Below are positions 1 through 10,598 of a stretch of DNA of 64,000 nt, in pieces. The notes under the pieces were generated by a model. That model was not told where the DNA came from. It made no database searches and saw nothing but the letters and a program-made list of their open reading frames with translations. The stretch covers positions 200,529,262 through 200,593,261 of the forward strand of contig CM062292.1 of NCBI GenBank assembly GCA_031216915.1, read 5' to 3'. The translations under genes were made by a program, and so were the position numbers. The stretch's first letter is position 1. Each line of letters opens with the position of its first letter. The stretch is from Pictodentalium vernedei. Its lineage: Eukaryota > Mollusca > Scaphopoda > Dentaliida > Dentaliidae.

Positions 1-130
1 TATGAAGATGTGCATGAAGCAATATAATTCCGTTCTGACATTTCCAAGGGGAGATAATCTAACTTATACATTTCAGGCGTGGGGGGGGGGGGGGTATCAC
101 TTTGTGAATTTGCTCACAGTACCTCTAGTT
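1..130 (+). mobile_element. Right end of a dispersed repeat (family F5), cut by the window edge
   Basis: This stretch matches 8,050-8,196 almost base for base, including the same G homopolymer position and the same end (CTCACAGTACCTCTAGTT). Only the right part is present because the window starts inside it. The G run is about 14 here and longer in the other copy. No coding potential is seen. The family is unnamed; its left end is visible only in the copy at 7,885. Confidence 0.75.
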
Positions 131-149
131 AAAAACAGTTATTGTTTTT

Positions 150-1345
150 TTAGCTCACTGAAGGGAGCTTAACTTATCACTTGTCGTCCGTCATCGTCGT
201 CGTCCGTCTTGAACTTTACATTATCGACTTCTTCTCACAAACTACTCACCAAATTTAACCAAATTTTGTGTGCATTTCCTTATCATATGTCAATTCAAGT
301 TTATACAAATAAACTTGCTGCACCCACTGGGGGCACCAGAAGGGGCATAACTGAAAAATTAAAAAAAATCTTCTTCTTCAGATCCACCAGTCAGAATCCT
401 TTCATATTTGTTATACAACATCTCTAGGGGGGTCAGATTCAAGTTTGTTCAAATCGAGTCCCTGGGTTAAGATTTGGGCTCTCTGTTGGAGCCCAAAGTT
501 TAACTTGGTGCAATTTGAGGAAATTTCTTTAAAAATCTTCTTCAGATCCACCAGTCAGAATCCTTTCATGTTTGGTATACAACATCTGTAGAGGGGTCGG
601 ATTCAAGTTTGTTCAAATCCAGTCCCTGGGTTAATAATTGGGCTCCCTGTAGGAGCCCTGGTTTTAACTTACTGAAATATGAGGAAATGTCTTTAAAAAT
701 CTTCTGCAGATCCACCGGTCAGAATGCTTTCATATTTGGTATACAACATCTCTAGGGGGGTCAGATTCAAGTTTGTTCAAATCAGGTTCCTGGGTTAGTA
801 TTTGTGCTGTCTGTTGGAGCCCAAAGTTTAACTTTGTGCAATTTGAGGAAATTTCTTTAAAAATCTTCTTCTTCAGATCGGCCACGCAAAATCATTTCAT
901 GTTTGGTATACAACATCTATAGGGGTGTCAGATTCAAGTTTCTTCAAATTGAGTCGCTGGGTTAATATTTGGGCTCCCTATGGTAGCCCAAATTTTAACT
1001 TTGTGCAATGCGTGGAATATTCTTTAAAAATCTTCTTCTTCAGATTCACAAGTCAGAATCCTTTCATGTTTGGTATACATCATCTCTTGGGGGAGCCAGA
1101 TTCAAGTTTGTTCAAATCAAGTTTCTCAGTTAATATTTGGGTTCCCTATGGGAGCCTGAATATTAACTTAGTGCAATATGAGAAAATTTCTTTAAAAATC
1201 TTCTTCTTCAGATCCACCAGTCAGAATGCTTTCATATTTGGTATACAACATCTCTAGGGAGGGTCAGATTCAAGTTTGTTCAAATCCAGTCCGTGGGTTA
1301 ATAATTGGGCTCCCTGTAGCTTAACTTACTGAAATATTCTAGCTA
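150..1345 (+). mobile_element. Tandem-core cassette element, family LC2 (Pearl/Helentron-like), right end missing
   Basis: The left end (TTTTTAGCTCACTGAAGGG, then GTCCGTC-type short repeats at about 180-210) is followed by about six tandem units with starts at 381, 545, 709, 876, 1,043 and 1,211, so periods of 164-168 bp. Each unit carries GATCCACCAGTCAGAAT and TTTGGTATACAACATCTCT. The same unit recurs at 17,900-19,010 and 55,060-55,840. The array stops at about 1,345 without the GAGCCTCTGGTTT end seen at 19,096, so this copy is truncated. Open frames here are by-products of the repeat. Confidence 0.75.
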
Positions 1346-1589
1346 ATACTAGTCTTTCAGTCTTTTTGTCAGAGGAACAAGAACATGGTGATGGTACTTT
1401 GACACCTGTCCGTTACATGCTGCCGTCATCGTACTCTGATGAGCCCTCTCTGATGAGTAAAATAGAGCTAGCTGCCAAGGTGCTCACAATATTTGCACAG
1501 GATTAAAACCATAGTAGCTTAATTCTCTGCATGTAGCTAGCTCGACTGGTGAAGCAGCACCTTATAATATAAAGCTCACCCAGCGACGA
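1346..1589. other. Unassigned sequence
   Basis: No long open frame, inverted repeat or similarity to another part of the window was recognised. Confidence 0.4.
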
Positions 1590-2440
1590 TGACAAAAGGA
1601 GAAGAAGCCTAAAAGTTTCTCTACGGGATGCTCAGTGAGATCTGGGGTCAAATCGCAAACTGGAGAACCCTCTCTGTCCTCTTAGCAGTCGGGGTCGACT
1701 GTGTCCGTTGCGAGAAACGATAATGAGTCGGAACAGGTGTTAGGTTGTTCCTTCCACACTGCAGCCGGGGCAGCTGTGGTTATGGCTTCTTCTTACATGG
1801 AAGCGCATGCAAAAGGGATTAGTCTAAAAGTTTCTCAGCAGGATACTCCACGAGATCTGGGGTCAGATTGCGAGTTGGGGAGTGTTCTTCATCCCGTTAG
1901 CAGTTGGGGTCGACTGTTGTCTGTCGTGAGAAACTTCAATGAGTCAGAGCATCCATCTGAAATGTGCAAATCGGGATGCTCCTTCCACACTTCAGCCGAG
2001 GTCAGCTGTTGTTACGGCTTCCTCTTCTTCCATGAAAAAGCACTCTAAGGGGTAGAAGTCTACAAGTTTCTAAACAGAATGCTTGGGGGGATCTGGAGCC
2101 AGACTGCGAGCTGGAGAACCCTCTCAGTTCCGTCAGCAGTTGGGGTCGACTGTTTTCGATTCGAGAAACTTTAGTGCGCTGGGACGCCTGTTCACGCTTG
2201 CAGTTTGGAAGGCTCTTTCCACACTGGGGCCGGTTGCAGCTATGGCTTCTTCCTCTGCTTCATCGATGAAGCATGTTAGACCACAGACTGGCTATCCGAC
2301 TTTGCATGTTCATGCTGTTGCACGGAAATGTTCCCAGTCTTCACCAACGAAGTCGGATTAACCTGTAGCTAGTCGTTCAAGGCATTTTTATACGGGACAT
2401 GCGTCGAAAGATCTGGGGTCAGATCTCCGTCCCGTGAGCA
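1590..2440 (+). repeat. Irregular tandem repeat, ~215-236 bp units
   Basis: Units share AAAAGTTTCT, GAGATCTGGGGTCAGAT, a GGGGTCGACTG block and CTTCCACACT. The AAAAGTTTCT landmark falls at 1,611, 1,826 and (as ACAAGTTTC) about 2,062, with a partial fourth unit near 2,371-2,440. Periods are 215 and 236 bp. Unit divergence is substantial. Two open frames of 115 and 92 codons lie inside, but they shift frame between units, which argues against a gene. Confidence 0.7.
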
Positions 2441-2900
2441 GCATATGAAGTGGATAATCGCTGCTCTGTAAGTGAAGAAGTGGATAATCGCTGCTCTGCA
2501 AGCCTCGTTCACAGACCTGCTGCATCAGATTGTGCAGCATAACGCAGCATCCCAGTAGTTGCAGGTTCTGTCGTCAACAGGTTCCAGTAGTGAGCTGTCG
2601 GATGGTGCTGTGTTGGTCCATTCATCTGTACATTCGAATGGTGTTGACCATGTTTTCAGATGGAACATTCAGACGGTGAGAGGGATACAGAGGTTGATTC
2701 TCCATCCCTCACAGAACGGCACATTAAGACTATGAATTTTTTTTAATAAGCTCTTCGAATCTTGTTCCATCTGAACAAAAGTCTGTGTTTGCTAGGCAAA
2801 AAACAGCTTAAGGTACCGGGCAAAGGAAAGACGTAGATCTTTTCTTCCCTGATCTTTTGGCTCAGGTGTTGAAGACTTTTGATCCAATTAATGATGCCTC
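2441..2900. other. Unassigned sequence
   Basis: A short direct duplication (GAAGTGGATAATCGCTGCTC at about 2,447 and 2,475) is the only visible structure. No coding region is supported. Confidence 0.4.
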
Positions 2901-4340
2901 CCTTGGCTTAGCAGTAGTATAAGAAAGGTAATGATCTATTCTTTACGAATAGAAGATCAATAGCTCATAGATAGGCAGAGACAGCTGTCTTGTTGGAATA
3001 GAGCTGTTGGAAGGAGTAAGTACGTCTTTTCCTTCTCAGTGTTGTATTCCTAGGCGTCGGAGGCATTTAGTGCTATTGTGGATGCCATAGTAGCCTTATG
3101 TACTGTTAGAGCAGTCTTTTCTTATACATTAGTGGCTAACGTAAGTCTCCATTTAGTGAGCTGTCTAAGGCCGCAGGGTAACACACAGATATCTGTCTTC
3201 ACTGATATATGACTTCTAGGCTGTGTTAGCTATGCTGAGACCGCTAGCTTTTTGGAATAAGGCCGTTAGAAGGAAAGATTATGTTTTCCTTCTCGGTGTA
3301 GTATTCCTAGGCATCACAGGCAATTAGTCCTATTGTTGTCGCCTTAGTTTGACTTATGTGAATTAAGAGCGGTCTGTGTTTATATATCATTAGCGGCTAA
3401 CCTCATAGTGGCCTTATATATTTTACAGCAGTGTTTTTCTTATACGTTGCGGCTAATATTGTAAGTCTCCGTTTAGTGAGCTTTCCAAGGCTGTAGGTGA
3501 CACAGATATTTGTCTTCAAAGCTGAGACTATTGTCTCTTTGGAATTATGGCCATTTGAAGTGTGGTCCTTTATTCCTTACCTTGAGCGAATAATGTTGCA
3601 AGTCTCCGTTTTGTGAGCTTTCAAAGCCACAAGTTTTACCAAGGTATCTGTGCTGTCTTCACGGGATGAAGACTTATTAGCTGCGCTAGCTAACCTGAAA
3701 CTGCTATCTCTTTGGAATTAGGGCCGTTAAAAGGAAAGAGTTTGTTGTTTCCTTCTCGGCGTTGTATTCTTAGCCATTTGGGGCTTTCAGTCCTTTTGTT
3801 GACGCCTTATAAGAATCAAGGGTGACCTTTTGTCCCTTAACTTGAGCAACTAACATTGTGAGTCTCTGTCTTGTGAGCTTTCTAAAGTTGCAAAAATTAT
3901 ACCGAGATATCTGTCTTCATGGAGAGTCTGCTGCCTTTTGAGAATAGAACTGCTAAAGGAAAGAGTGCACATTTTCCTTCTCAGTGTTTTCCTTAATGTC
4001 ACAGACTTTAGTCTTATTATTGACTCTATAGTAGCCTAGCTAGAATTATGAGCAGTGTTTTTTCCCTATCATTAGCGGCCAGAGTTGTAAGTCTCCTTTA
4101 GTGAGCTTCTAGGGCCGCAGTTAACAGCCATTAATTGTCTTCACGAATAGGAAGACCTTTAGCTGCTTCAGCCAGGCTGAGACCACTGACCTATTGGACA
4201 AGGTACCGTTACAAGAGAAGAGTTTGTTCTCTCCTTAACGGTATTGTTTTTGTGTTAGTTGTCTGAGGCTTTTAGCCCTATTGATGACGCCATATTAACC
4301 TAGTGTGATTATTGAGCATTTTTTCCGAATGCCTATAGTT
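2900..4340 (+). repeat. Degenerate tandem repeat array with irregular spacing
   Basis: Units share TTGGAAT followed by GGCCGTTA.AAGGAAAG, GTATTCCTAGGC and GTAAGTCTCCNTTTAGTGAG. The last landmark recurs at about 3,141, 3,461, 3,599, 3,861 and 4,087, so spacing varies from about 140 to 320 bp. No protein is encoded. The array could be the eroded core of a larger element together with 1,590-2,440, but no termini were found. Confidence 0.6.
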
Positions 4341-6060
4341 AACTCCTTTCAGGAATATATTTCCAGCTATAATCTATATATGGTGTATTATTTGGCACAA
4401 TGGCATACTGTCTTGATTTCAAGGGATATGTCAATGCTGTTTCAGCGGGTATATTCCTTGCAATAGTGCCATGTTAATCACACCCCACTCCGTCTTAATG
4501 GCATTATGGAGTTGGTCAGACATGAGGGAGCCCTACGGTTTCTATACTATTCTAGATAACTAACACTAAAGCATTACAAGTCGCACTGGGTTAGTGTGAT
4601 TATGTTTGCTTTGACTAACTATAGGCCTTTTAGCTGTATTACTCTCTGTTGAGAATAGCAGCAGCAGTATAGCTTTGGGAATGTTGCGTGAAGTTTCTTT
4701 TTCATATTGTGAAAAAGGATTTTGTCACTGTTCCAAGCTTTAATATTACTGTGCCTGCCTTACTTATTTAGCAAATCAAGTAATGCAGGTGAGGGGGCTC
4801 CGATAGGATATTTTTGTCGCGCACCCCTCCCCCCCCCCCACCAACCCCCCCCCCCCCCCCCTCACCCCCTTGTGGATTGCATGCATAATATGTATATATT
4901 ATTAGGCAGACGTATTATTGAATAGATTCTCTTAAATTCTTGCTCTGTTTTAGTAAAGGGCTTATGAGAATTTGGGGGCTAGTTGGCTCATTTATGGAGT
5001 TTCCAACAGGCTGTCTATGCATACGTTCTCTATTTTTGGCTTCATTATTCGGAGTGGTTTATTCTTTCTCTGAGCAGTCATTGGTTTTAACAGACCTAGG
5101 GAACAATGAATTATTTGGGAATGGTCCCTGACAGATTTTTTAATAGTATCCCGTTCCATGCTCTGAATCCAGTCTTCAACCGGAAACGGTACACAATGAA
5201 AATTCCTTTTCTCATATTGAGCGGTTACAATTTGGAGATTCATTATTGGAATTAATTGTACACCTGAACGTGGTATTGGCTCAGAAGCGTATAAGTTCTG
5301 TCAGATAACCTTTCCATTAGGATTCAATTGGACAAGTTAAAGGTTGTACATATTAATATCACCTGTTTTCAACCTATCTATGTATTCTGGATACAGCATA
5401 CGTTCAGAAGCTTGCGATTTTAATAACTGTGACACGATATAGTCTTAGCTGCTGATGTAGCGTTAAGCTCCATTAAATTAATAATAATTAACAGACGGGT
5501 GCCTTTTAGGCGAATATATATATTATTCGGTACCGCTTTTTCACTGATTCCAGACCGATTCCCTCTTTGTTTTGAAGAGACTATTCCTTCAAAAAAGGGG
5601 CGGGGGGAGGAGGGGGGATTTTCTCTTTACCTCTTCTGGCCTTATAATAAGTGTGTAACTAGGAATGAACCTGTTATAGTCTGTATATTATTCTCATCTT
5701 ATGTACTGCTTGTTACATTTTATATGGTGTGTGTTTGTGGGCGTTAGTCTCTCACTCTCGGACACACTTTTCCTAAGTTTAAGTGTCTTATTCTGGACTA
5801 GCCTTTACATTATGGGCTTGGTACACCCAATTAAAGTAATCAATTATGGTAAGTAATAGGGAATTACTTGGATATTGTTCCTTATTTCGGTGGTATGTCT
5901 TCCCTATTGTTGTATAGAGAGACATACAGGTAATTCCTTAAAATTTTAATCTCCTTTTCACCTTGGAAGTTCTGATGCAGGCTAAGGAGCTTATTTTGGT
6001 CTGCTATTTCTTTAAGTCCTAGGCCCTCTGCCTTTTTACGATTCAGCTAAGTCTGGGCCA
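4341..6060. other. Unassigned AT-rich sequence with C and G homopolymers
   Basis: Contains a C-rich tract at about 4,826-4,870 and a G-rich tract at about 5,595-5,620. Open frames are under 85 codons with no recognisable motif. No tandem or inverted structure was seen by eye. Confidence 0.4.
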
Positions 6061-6062
6061 TT

Positions 6063-6430
6063 GTTTTTGTATAAAAATATAAATTTAAAGTAATTTGTAT
6101 ATTTTTTATACTTACCAATGGCCCAGACGGGGATGGCCCTCCCATGAGTGGGCACTCATACCTCCCTGCTGAGTTATCACTTCAGTAGGCACAACTAGGA
6201 AGAATGCTGTTAGCACCAATTCCGGTCCCTTTCTGGGTACTGCGCATGCACAAGTACTAAAAGTATGGAGGGCCAGATAGGACTTTTAATTTTTGGTATT
6301 GTATGCAAATTTTGGGGATTGGGGGGTGTTTAGACTTTGTATTTGGCCCTTAATAATATTGAGGTTGCACCAGCTGAGTCTGGGCCGTTGGTAAGTAATA
6401 AAAAATATACAAATTACTTGAATTTATCAT
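6063..6430. repeat. Fold-back element with ~48-bp inverted arms
   Basis: The left arm around 6,080-6,131 (ending ACCAATGGCCCAGAC) is repeated in inverse orientation around 6,374-6,425 (GTCTGGGCCGTTGGTAAGT). Between the arms are about 245 bp without a reading frame. A further copy of AGTCTGGGCCATTG sits just left, at 6,051. This is probably a MITE or snap-back repeat; its class is unknown and no target duplication was identified. Confidence 0.6.
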
Positions 6431-6994
6431 TTTCATTGAATCAAAGCAAAAAATGTTACACAATTGAGACTTGATTTGATTGACAGTTTAATAACATTAT
6501 AATCAGAAATGAAAACTCACCACAGCCATAGTGTTATGATTACATCCGATAGTTCTGGAAATTCTGCTAGTATCTTGCCATTTTCAAGGGGTATTAAATA
6601 CTTATTGCTTGGAATATTAGTAAACATCAGAGAGAATCCCAATAATTTTAGCAAATATCCTGGAAAGTGTTTAAAAACTCTCTCGAAAACTCCTTGAAGT
6701 TTAATTTGCTATCATTTAGTTAAGTTATTCCCATTTGTTTTTACAGGATCTAATGGTATAGCTGAGAAGAGAAGACAATAATCATCAAATACAATGCTGC
6801 ATTCTTCATATTTTTGTTTTGTATAAATAACAGTGTTATTAAAATATTGAGAAATTTGATCCCATTTGTTTCCATCTTTAAATTTTCTCATTACATCTGT
6901 TAACCCTCTAATGTTTTATGCCAACTCAGACTTTATGGCCCCAAGATTGGTCCTTTAAAATGTGAATTATAAGGTCTTCTGTTCAACTTAAAAC
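6431..6994. other. Unassigned AT-rich sequence
   Basis: Nothing beyond AT-rich sequence was recognised. A 62-codon open frame at 6,509-6,697 has no recognisable motif and is probably chance. Confidence 0.4.
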
Positions 6995-7240
6995 TTAACT
7001 GGTAGAGTGCTGGACTCCAATATTTGGGCTTTATTCTGAAGTGCAGGTACAACAATTCAAAGGCTTCATACTCTGTTGGTAAGCTTCATGTTTTCTTTGA
7101 AGTGAAATTATTTCGACTGTATGGATCTGCCTTGTTGCAATTTATAGCAGTGCTCTTTGGCACTCTACCATAATGCAACATTGCAAAAACCGGTGAATAA
7201 ATTTTGATGACCGGAAATAATTTAGCACTCTACCAGTTAA
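6995..7240. mobile_element. TTAA-flanked MITE, family F9
   Basis: Terminal inverted repeats TTAACTGGTAGAGTGCTG and AGCACTCTACCAGTTAA bound a 246-bp element whose outermost bases are TTAA on both sides. A diverged relative lies in the opposite orientation at 19,847-20,070 and shares internal blocks such as TATGAAGCCTTT and ACCTGCACTT. TTAA ends fit the piggyBac or Kolobok target preference. There is no coding capacity. The TIR resembles a tRNA A box, but no B box follows. Confidence 0.7.
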
Positions 7241-7586
7241 TATTTTTATAAATTTCAAGTCCACTTTCGGTCTTGTTTCAGTCAGTTTTGCTCTTGTTTC
7301 AGCCAGCTTTAGATTGGTCTGTTCACTGTCATAGACTGGTAACAGTAACAACAGAACTTAAATACAGCATATACATGTACACCAATGTAGTTATTTGTTC
7401 AGCTAATTGTGTGTAGAGCAATTGCAAACACTTTTGAATGGAGATCGGGGTTGTCAAAAAAAAAGAACTCCAACACTCCAACCCTTTTACCTGACTCAAT
7501 AATGTGTTTACACCATTTTATATCTAACAAAGTTACTTACATGTACCGTGATTTTCCAGTTTGTAGAATACAGTGGTACAATTAAA
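7241..7586. other. Unassigned sequence
   Basis: Short AT-rich stretch with no recognised repeat or gene. Confidence 0.35.
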
Positions 7587-7884
7587 ACTAGAAGTCCTGT
7601 CATAAACTGTGCACTTTTCTAGGCTTAATTATGAGTAGGGATTGTGCGCATTTGCCATATTGAATGGCATCCAAAACACAGCAGGTTCTCCTGGTTACTC
7701 ATAAAAAACTCAGGCAATGTTTCTGCCAATGGACCTCCGGGTTGCCCGGAGGTCCATTGGCTGAAACATTGCTTGTGCACAGGTCATATGTACAGAATTT
7801 GATTGCCTTACTATGATCATAACATGAAGATTAACGCACAGATCAACGTTCTATTTGTGCGCATTTCATGACAGGACTTCTAGT
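7587..7884. mobile_element. Palindromic MITE, family F2
   Basis: Terminal inverted repeats ACTAGAAGTCCTGTCAT (7,587) and ATGACAGGACTTCTAGT (ending 7,884) bound 298 bp. At the centre is a strong palindrome (7,715-7,778) built on GGACCTCCGGGTT and its complement. That same core occurs in a MITE with different ends at 19,299-19,554. Non-coding. The superfamily cannot be assigned because the target duplication is unclear. Confidence 0.8.
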
Positions 7885-8196
7885 TATACCCCCTGCAAAC
7901 AAAGTTTGGGCGGGTATATAGGAATCACCCTGTCCGTCCGTCCATCTGTCTGTCCATCTGTCCATCCGTCTGTCCATTCTTATAAGTGCAACTCCTCCTA
8001 AACCATTTGAAGAATTTTCATGAAACTTTACACAATGGAAGAACTCCATATGAAGATGTGCATGAAGCAATATAATAATTCCATTCTGACTTTTCCAAGG
8101 GGAGATAATCTAACTTATACATTTCAGGCGTGCGGGGGTGGGGGGGGGGGGGGGGGGGGGAATCACTTTTTGAGCTTGCTCACAGTACCTCTAGTT
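7885..8196 (+). mobile_element. Dispersed repeat F5, complete copy
   Basis: Starts with a short hairpin (TATACCCCCTGCAAAC, then its near complement GTTTGGGCGGGTATA) and a TCCGTCC/TCTGTCC microsatellite, and ends CACAGTACCTCTAGTT. The right 140 bp match the window start. A hairpin followed by GTCCGTC repeats resembles left ends of several invertebrate cassette elements. Non-coding. It abuts the F2 MITE directly on its left. Confidence 0.65.
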
Positions 8197-8200
8197 TGAA

Positions 8201-8582
8201 CTGTACCCTGTTAATTGAGTAACCACTTTGCGAATGAAAATTATTCAGTTAACAGGAGTATTCAATTAACAGGGATTGTGTCACTTTTCTGTATTCTAGA
8301 GACAAATTTAGCATTTATTCTATTACATCTTGTTTGACAAAGCTCCAAGCTCTGTCAAACAAGATATAATAGATTAAATGCCTTATTAGGCATACTGAGA
8401 CCAAATAGGTCTATAAGCAAAGGAAAACTGGGGAGAGTCAGAGTAATTTCTCGACAGGTTACAGGGTTTTTTATTCTATTAACAGGAATTTACAATATGG
8501 TAAATGGTTTTGTGTTGGGTAATTGTATTCAATTAACAGGGTTATTCAGTTAAGAGATATCCAATTAAGTGGTCTCCACTGT
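8201..8582 (-). mobile_element. Non-autonomous DNA transposon F3 (pogo/Tigger-like), copy 1
   Basis: Homologous to 55,998-56,671 in the opposite orientation. Ends carry CAGTGGA-type termini (right end ...GTGGTCTCCACTG), and the middle contains a palindrome built on CTTGTTTGACA and TGTCAAACAAG. Repeated TTAATTGAAT / ATTCAATTAACAGG blocks lie near both ends. The left terminus is eroded here. The better copy has TA on both sides, which suggests a Tc1/mariner/pogo origin. Non-coding. Confidence 0.7.
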
Positions 8583-8654
8583 CCTGAGAATTTTTGTAAG
8601 AACCAGTCCTTGAATCAGTATTTAGTAGAGTGTTTCAAAGTAACAACTTGATAC

Positions 8655-9740
8655 TTTTTATGTGTACCCATACCATGTATGGTACACATAATGCCGGCAT
8701 CCGGGGTGACCATCCGTCGTTCGTCCATCCTTTGTCCGTCTGTCTGTCCATCTGTCCGTCCATCCATCTGTCCGTCTGTCTGTCCATCCGGCGTCCGTAT
8801 CCATTTCTTTGGCATTCGATAACTTGAAAAATATTGCTTGGATTGTCAAGTTACTTTATATTTGTGTTCAGGTTACTGATGTGCCGAGCTGTATAGTTTT
8901 TGGTGTAAATCTGATAATTTAATCCTGAGATATTAACCCTTTATCCTTCAAATTGAAAATTCCTCCAATCCCTTTGGCATTCGATAACTTGAAAAATATT
9001 GCTTGGATTGTCAAGTTACTTTACATTTGTGTTCAGGTTACTGATGTGCCGAGCAGTATAGTTTTTAGTGTAAATCGGATAATTTAATCCTGAGATATTA
9101 ACCCTTTATCCTTCAAATTGAAAATTCCTCCAATCCCTTTGGCATTCGATAACATGAAAAATATTGCTTGGATTGTCAAGTTACTTTATATTTGTGTTCA
9201 GGTTACTGATGTACCAAGCTGTATAGTTTTTGGTGTAAATCTGTTATTTTAATCCTGAGATATTAACCCTTTATCCTTCAGATTGAAAATTCCTCCAATC
9301 TCTTTGGCATGATAACTTGAAAAATATTGCTTGGATTGTCAAGTTACTTTATATTTGTGTTCAGGTTACTGATGTGCTGAGCTGTATAGTTTTTGGTGTT
9401 AATCTGATAATTTGATCCCGAGATATTAACCCTTTATCCTTCAAATTGAAAATTCCTCCAATCCCTTTGGCATGAGATAACTCAAAAAATATCAATCCGA
9501 TTGTCATGTTACTTACCATATTTATTCAGGTTACTGGTGTGCTGTGCTGTATAGTTTTTTATGTAAATCTGATAATTTGATCCGGAGATATTAACCCTTT
9601 ATCCATCAAATTAGACACTCCTCCAATCCATTTCTATATGTACCCATACCTTGTATGGTGTACATAATGTCGGCATCTGTGGTGGCCCTCCGTCATACAG
9701 CTTTCTACTAGTTGCACGTATGGGTACACATCTGACGATT
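8655..9740 (+). mobile_element. Tandem-core cassette element F10 (~162-bp unit)
   Basis: Left end: a hairpin of GTGTACC..ATAC and GTAT.GGTACAC at 8,661-8,690, followed by GTCCGTC/GTCCATC repeats. Core: about five units of ~162 bp with TGGCATTCGATAAC, GTTCAGGTTACTGATGTG and GATATTAACCCTTTATCC. At 9,636 a second, similar left-end hairpin appears (TGTACCCATACCTTGTATGG), and at about 9,730 TATGGGTACACA ends the unit. The architecture is Pearl/Helentron-like. Short open frames over the microsatellite are artefacts. Confidence 0.7.
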
Positions 9741-10062
9741 TCATCGTCCTATTTTTATACATTTTGTATTTTTAAGCACTGGCAACTCAAATTTCTAAAA
9801 ATGGTGAGAATTTCCTATAGTAGAACCCACTTGATTGCATATTATTAAATTAAATAACCTCTATAATTGAATAATAAGTCTTTTATTTTAATGTAACTTC
9901 CAAATGTAAAATGATGCACTATTGCAAGTGCAAATTTGACTTGAACTGAACACAAATTATTGAAAAAACTTTTATTAGTTGAGGAGAAAAAATTCAGTGA
10001 TCTTTTAAAAAATTCCTCTGTCACTATATTCCCCACATTTATAGATCAATCTGGCTTCAGGT
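9741..10062. other. Unassigned AT-rich sequence
   Basis: AT-rich, with no open frame above 70 codons that carries a motif and no inverted repeat longer than a few bases. Confidence 0.35.
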
Positions 10063-10307
10063 TTAACCCTTTACCCAATGCAGACGATATCACAATTTAT
10101 TATTTTAAATATCATTTTTTAAACTTTAAAAATTTCAACAAAATCATATCATGTGACCCCTCATTGGAAAGAGCTTGATGACCACATTCCAAAGAGAGGT
10201 CACATGATATAGTTTTGTTGAAATTTTTGGAAAAATAATATTTGTTCAGCTGCTGAATTTGCATATTACAAGGGCGGATGTGACCAATTCATTGGGTAAA
10301 GAGTTAA
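10063..10307. mobile_element. TTAA MITE (piggyBac-like) M1, subfamily B
   Basis: TTAA then CCCTTTACCCAATG at the left, and CATTGGGTAAAGAG then TTAA at the right. The interior has long arms (TTCAACAAAATCATATCATG and its complement), so nearly the whole 245 bp can fold back. The same termini occur at 13,571, 26,956, 45,225, 52,839, 53,280, 55,377 and 56,026. TTAA duplication plus CCCTT ends are typical of piggyBac-derived MITEs. Confidence 0.8.
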
Positions 10308-10536
10308 CCAATCGCACTCAATGTCAAAATTTATTATTTAGGATATTATTTTCTCAAATTTATCAAAAAAATTCAACAAAACCATATCATGTGACCCCTC
10401 ATTGCACAATGAGCTTGTTCCAATTGGGGGGTCACATGATATGGTTTTGTTGAAATCTTTTGAAAAATAATCTTTTTTTCAATTGCTCAATTTGTAAATT
10501 ATGTGGGTAGATGCTGCCGATCCATTGGGTAAGGCC
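10304..10536. mobile_element. TTAA MITE M2, subfamily B, tandem with M1
   Basis: Shares its left TTAA with the right TTAA of M1. The left terminus is degenerate (TTAACCAATCGC) and the right terminus (CCATTGGGTAAGGCC) has lost TTAA. The internal palindrome (ACCATATCATGTGACCCC and its complement) is well kept. The head-to-tail arrangement suggests insertion at the TTAA of an older copy. Confidence 0.7.
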
Positions 10537-10598
10537 ACACAAAGTAGATCTTCTGTTTCTCAGGCCATTATTTGTAAAATTACATGAGGGCGAGCGGT

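Noticed and set aside
2083-2361. 92-codon open frame in the 215-236 bp tandem repeat
   Set aside because: Frame is not conserved among repeat units.
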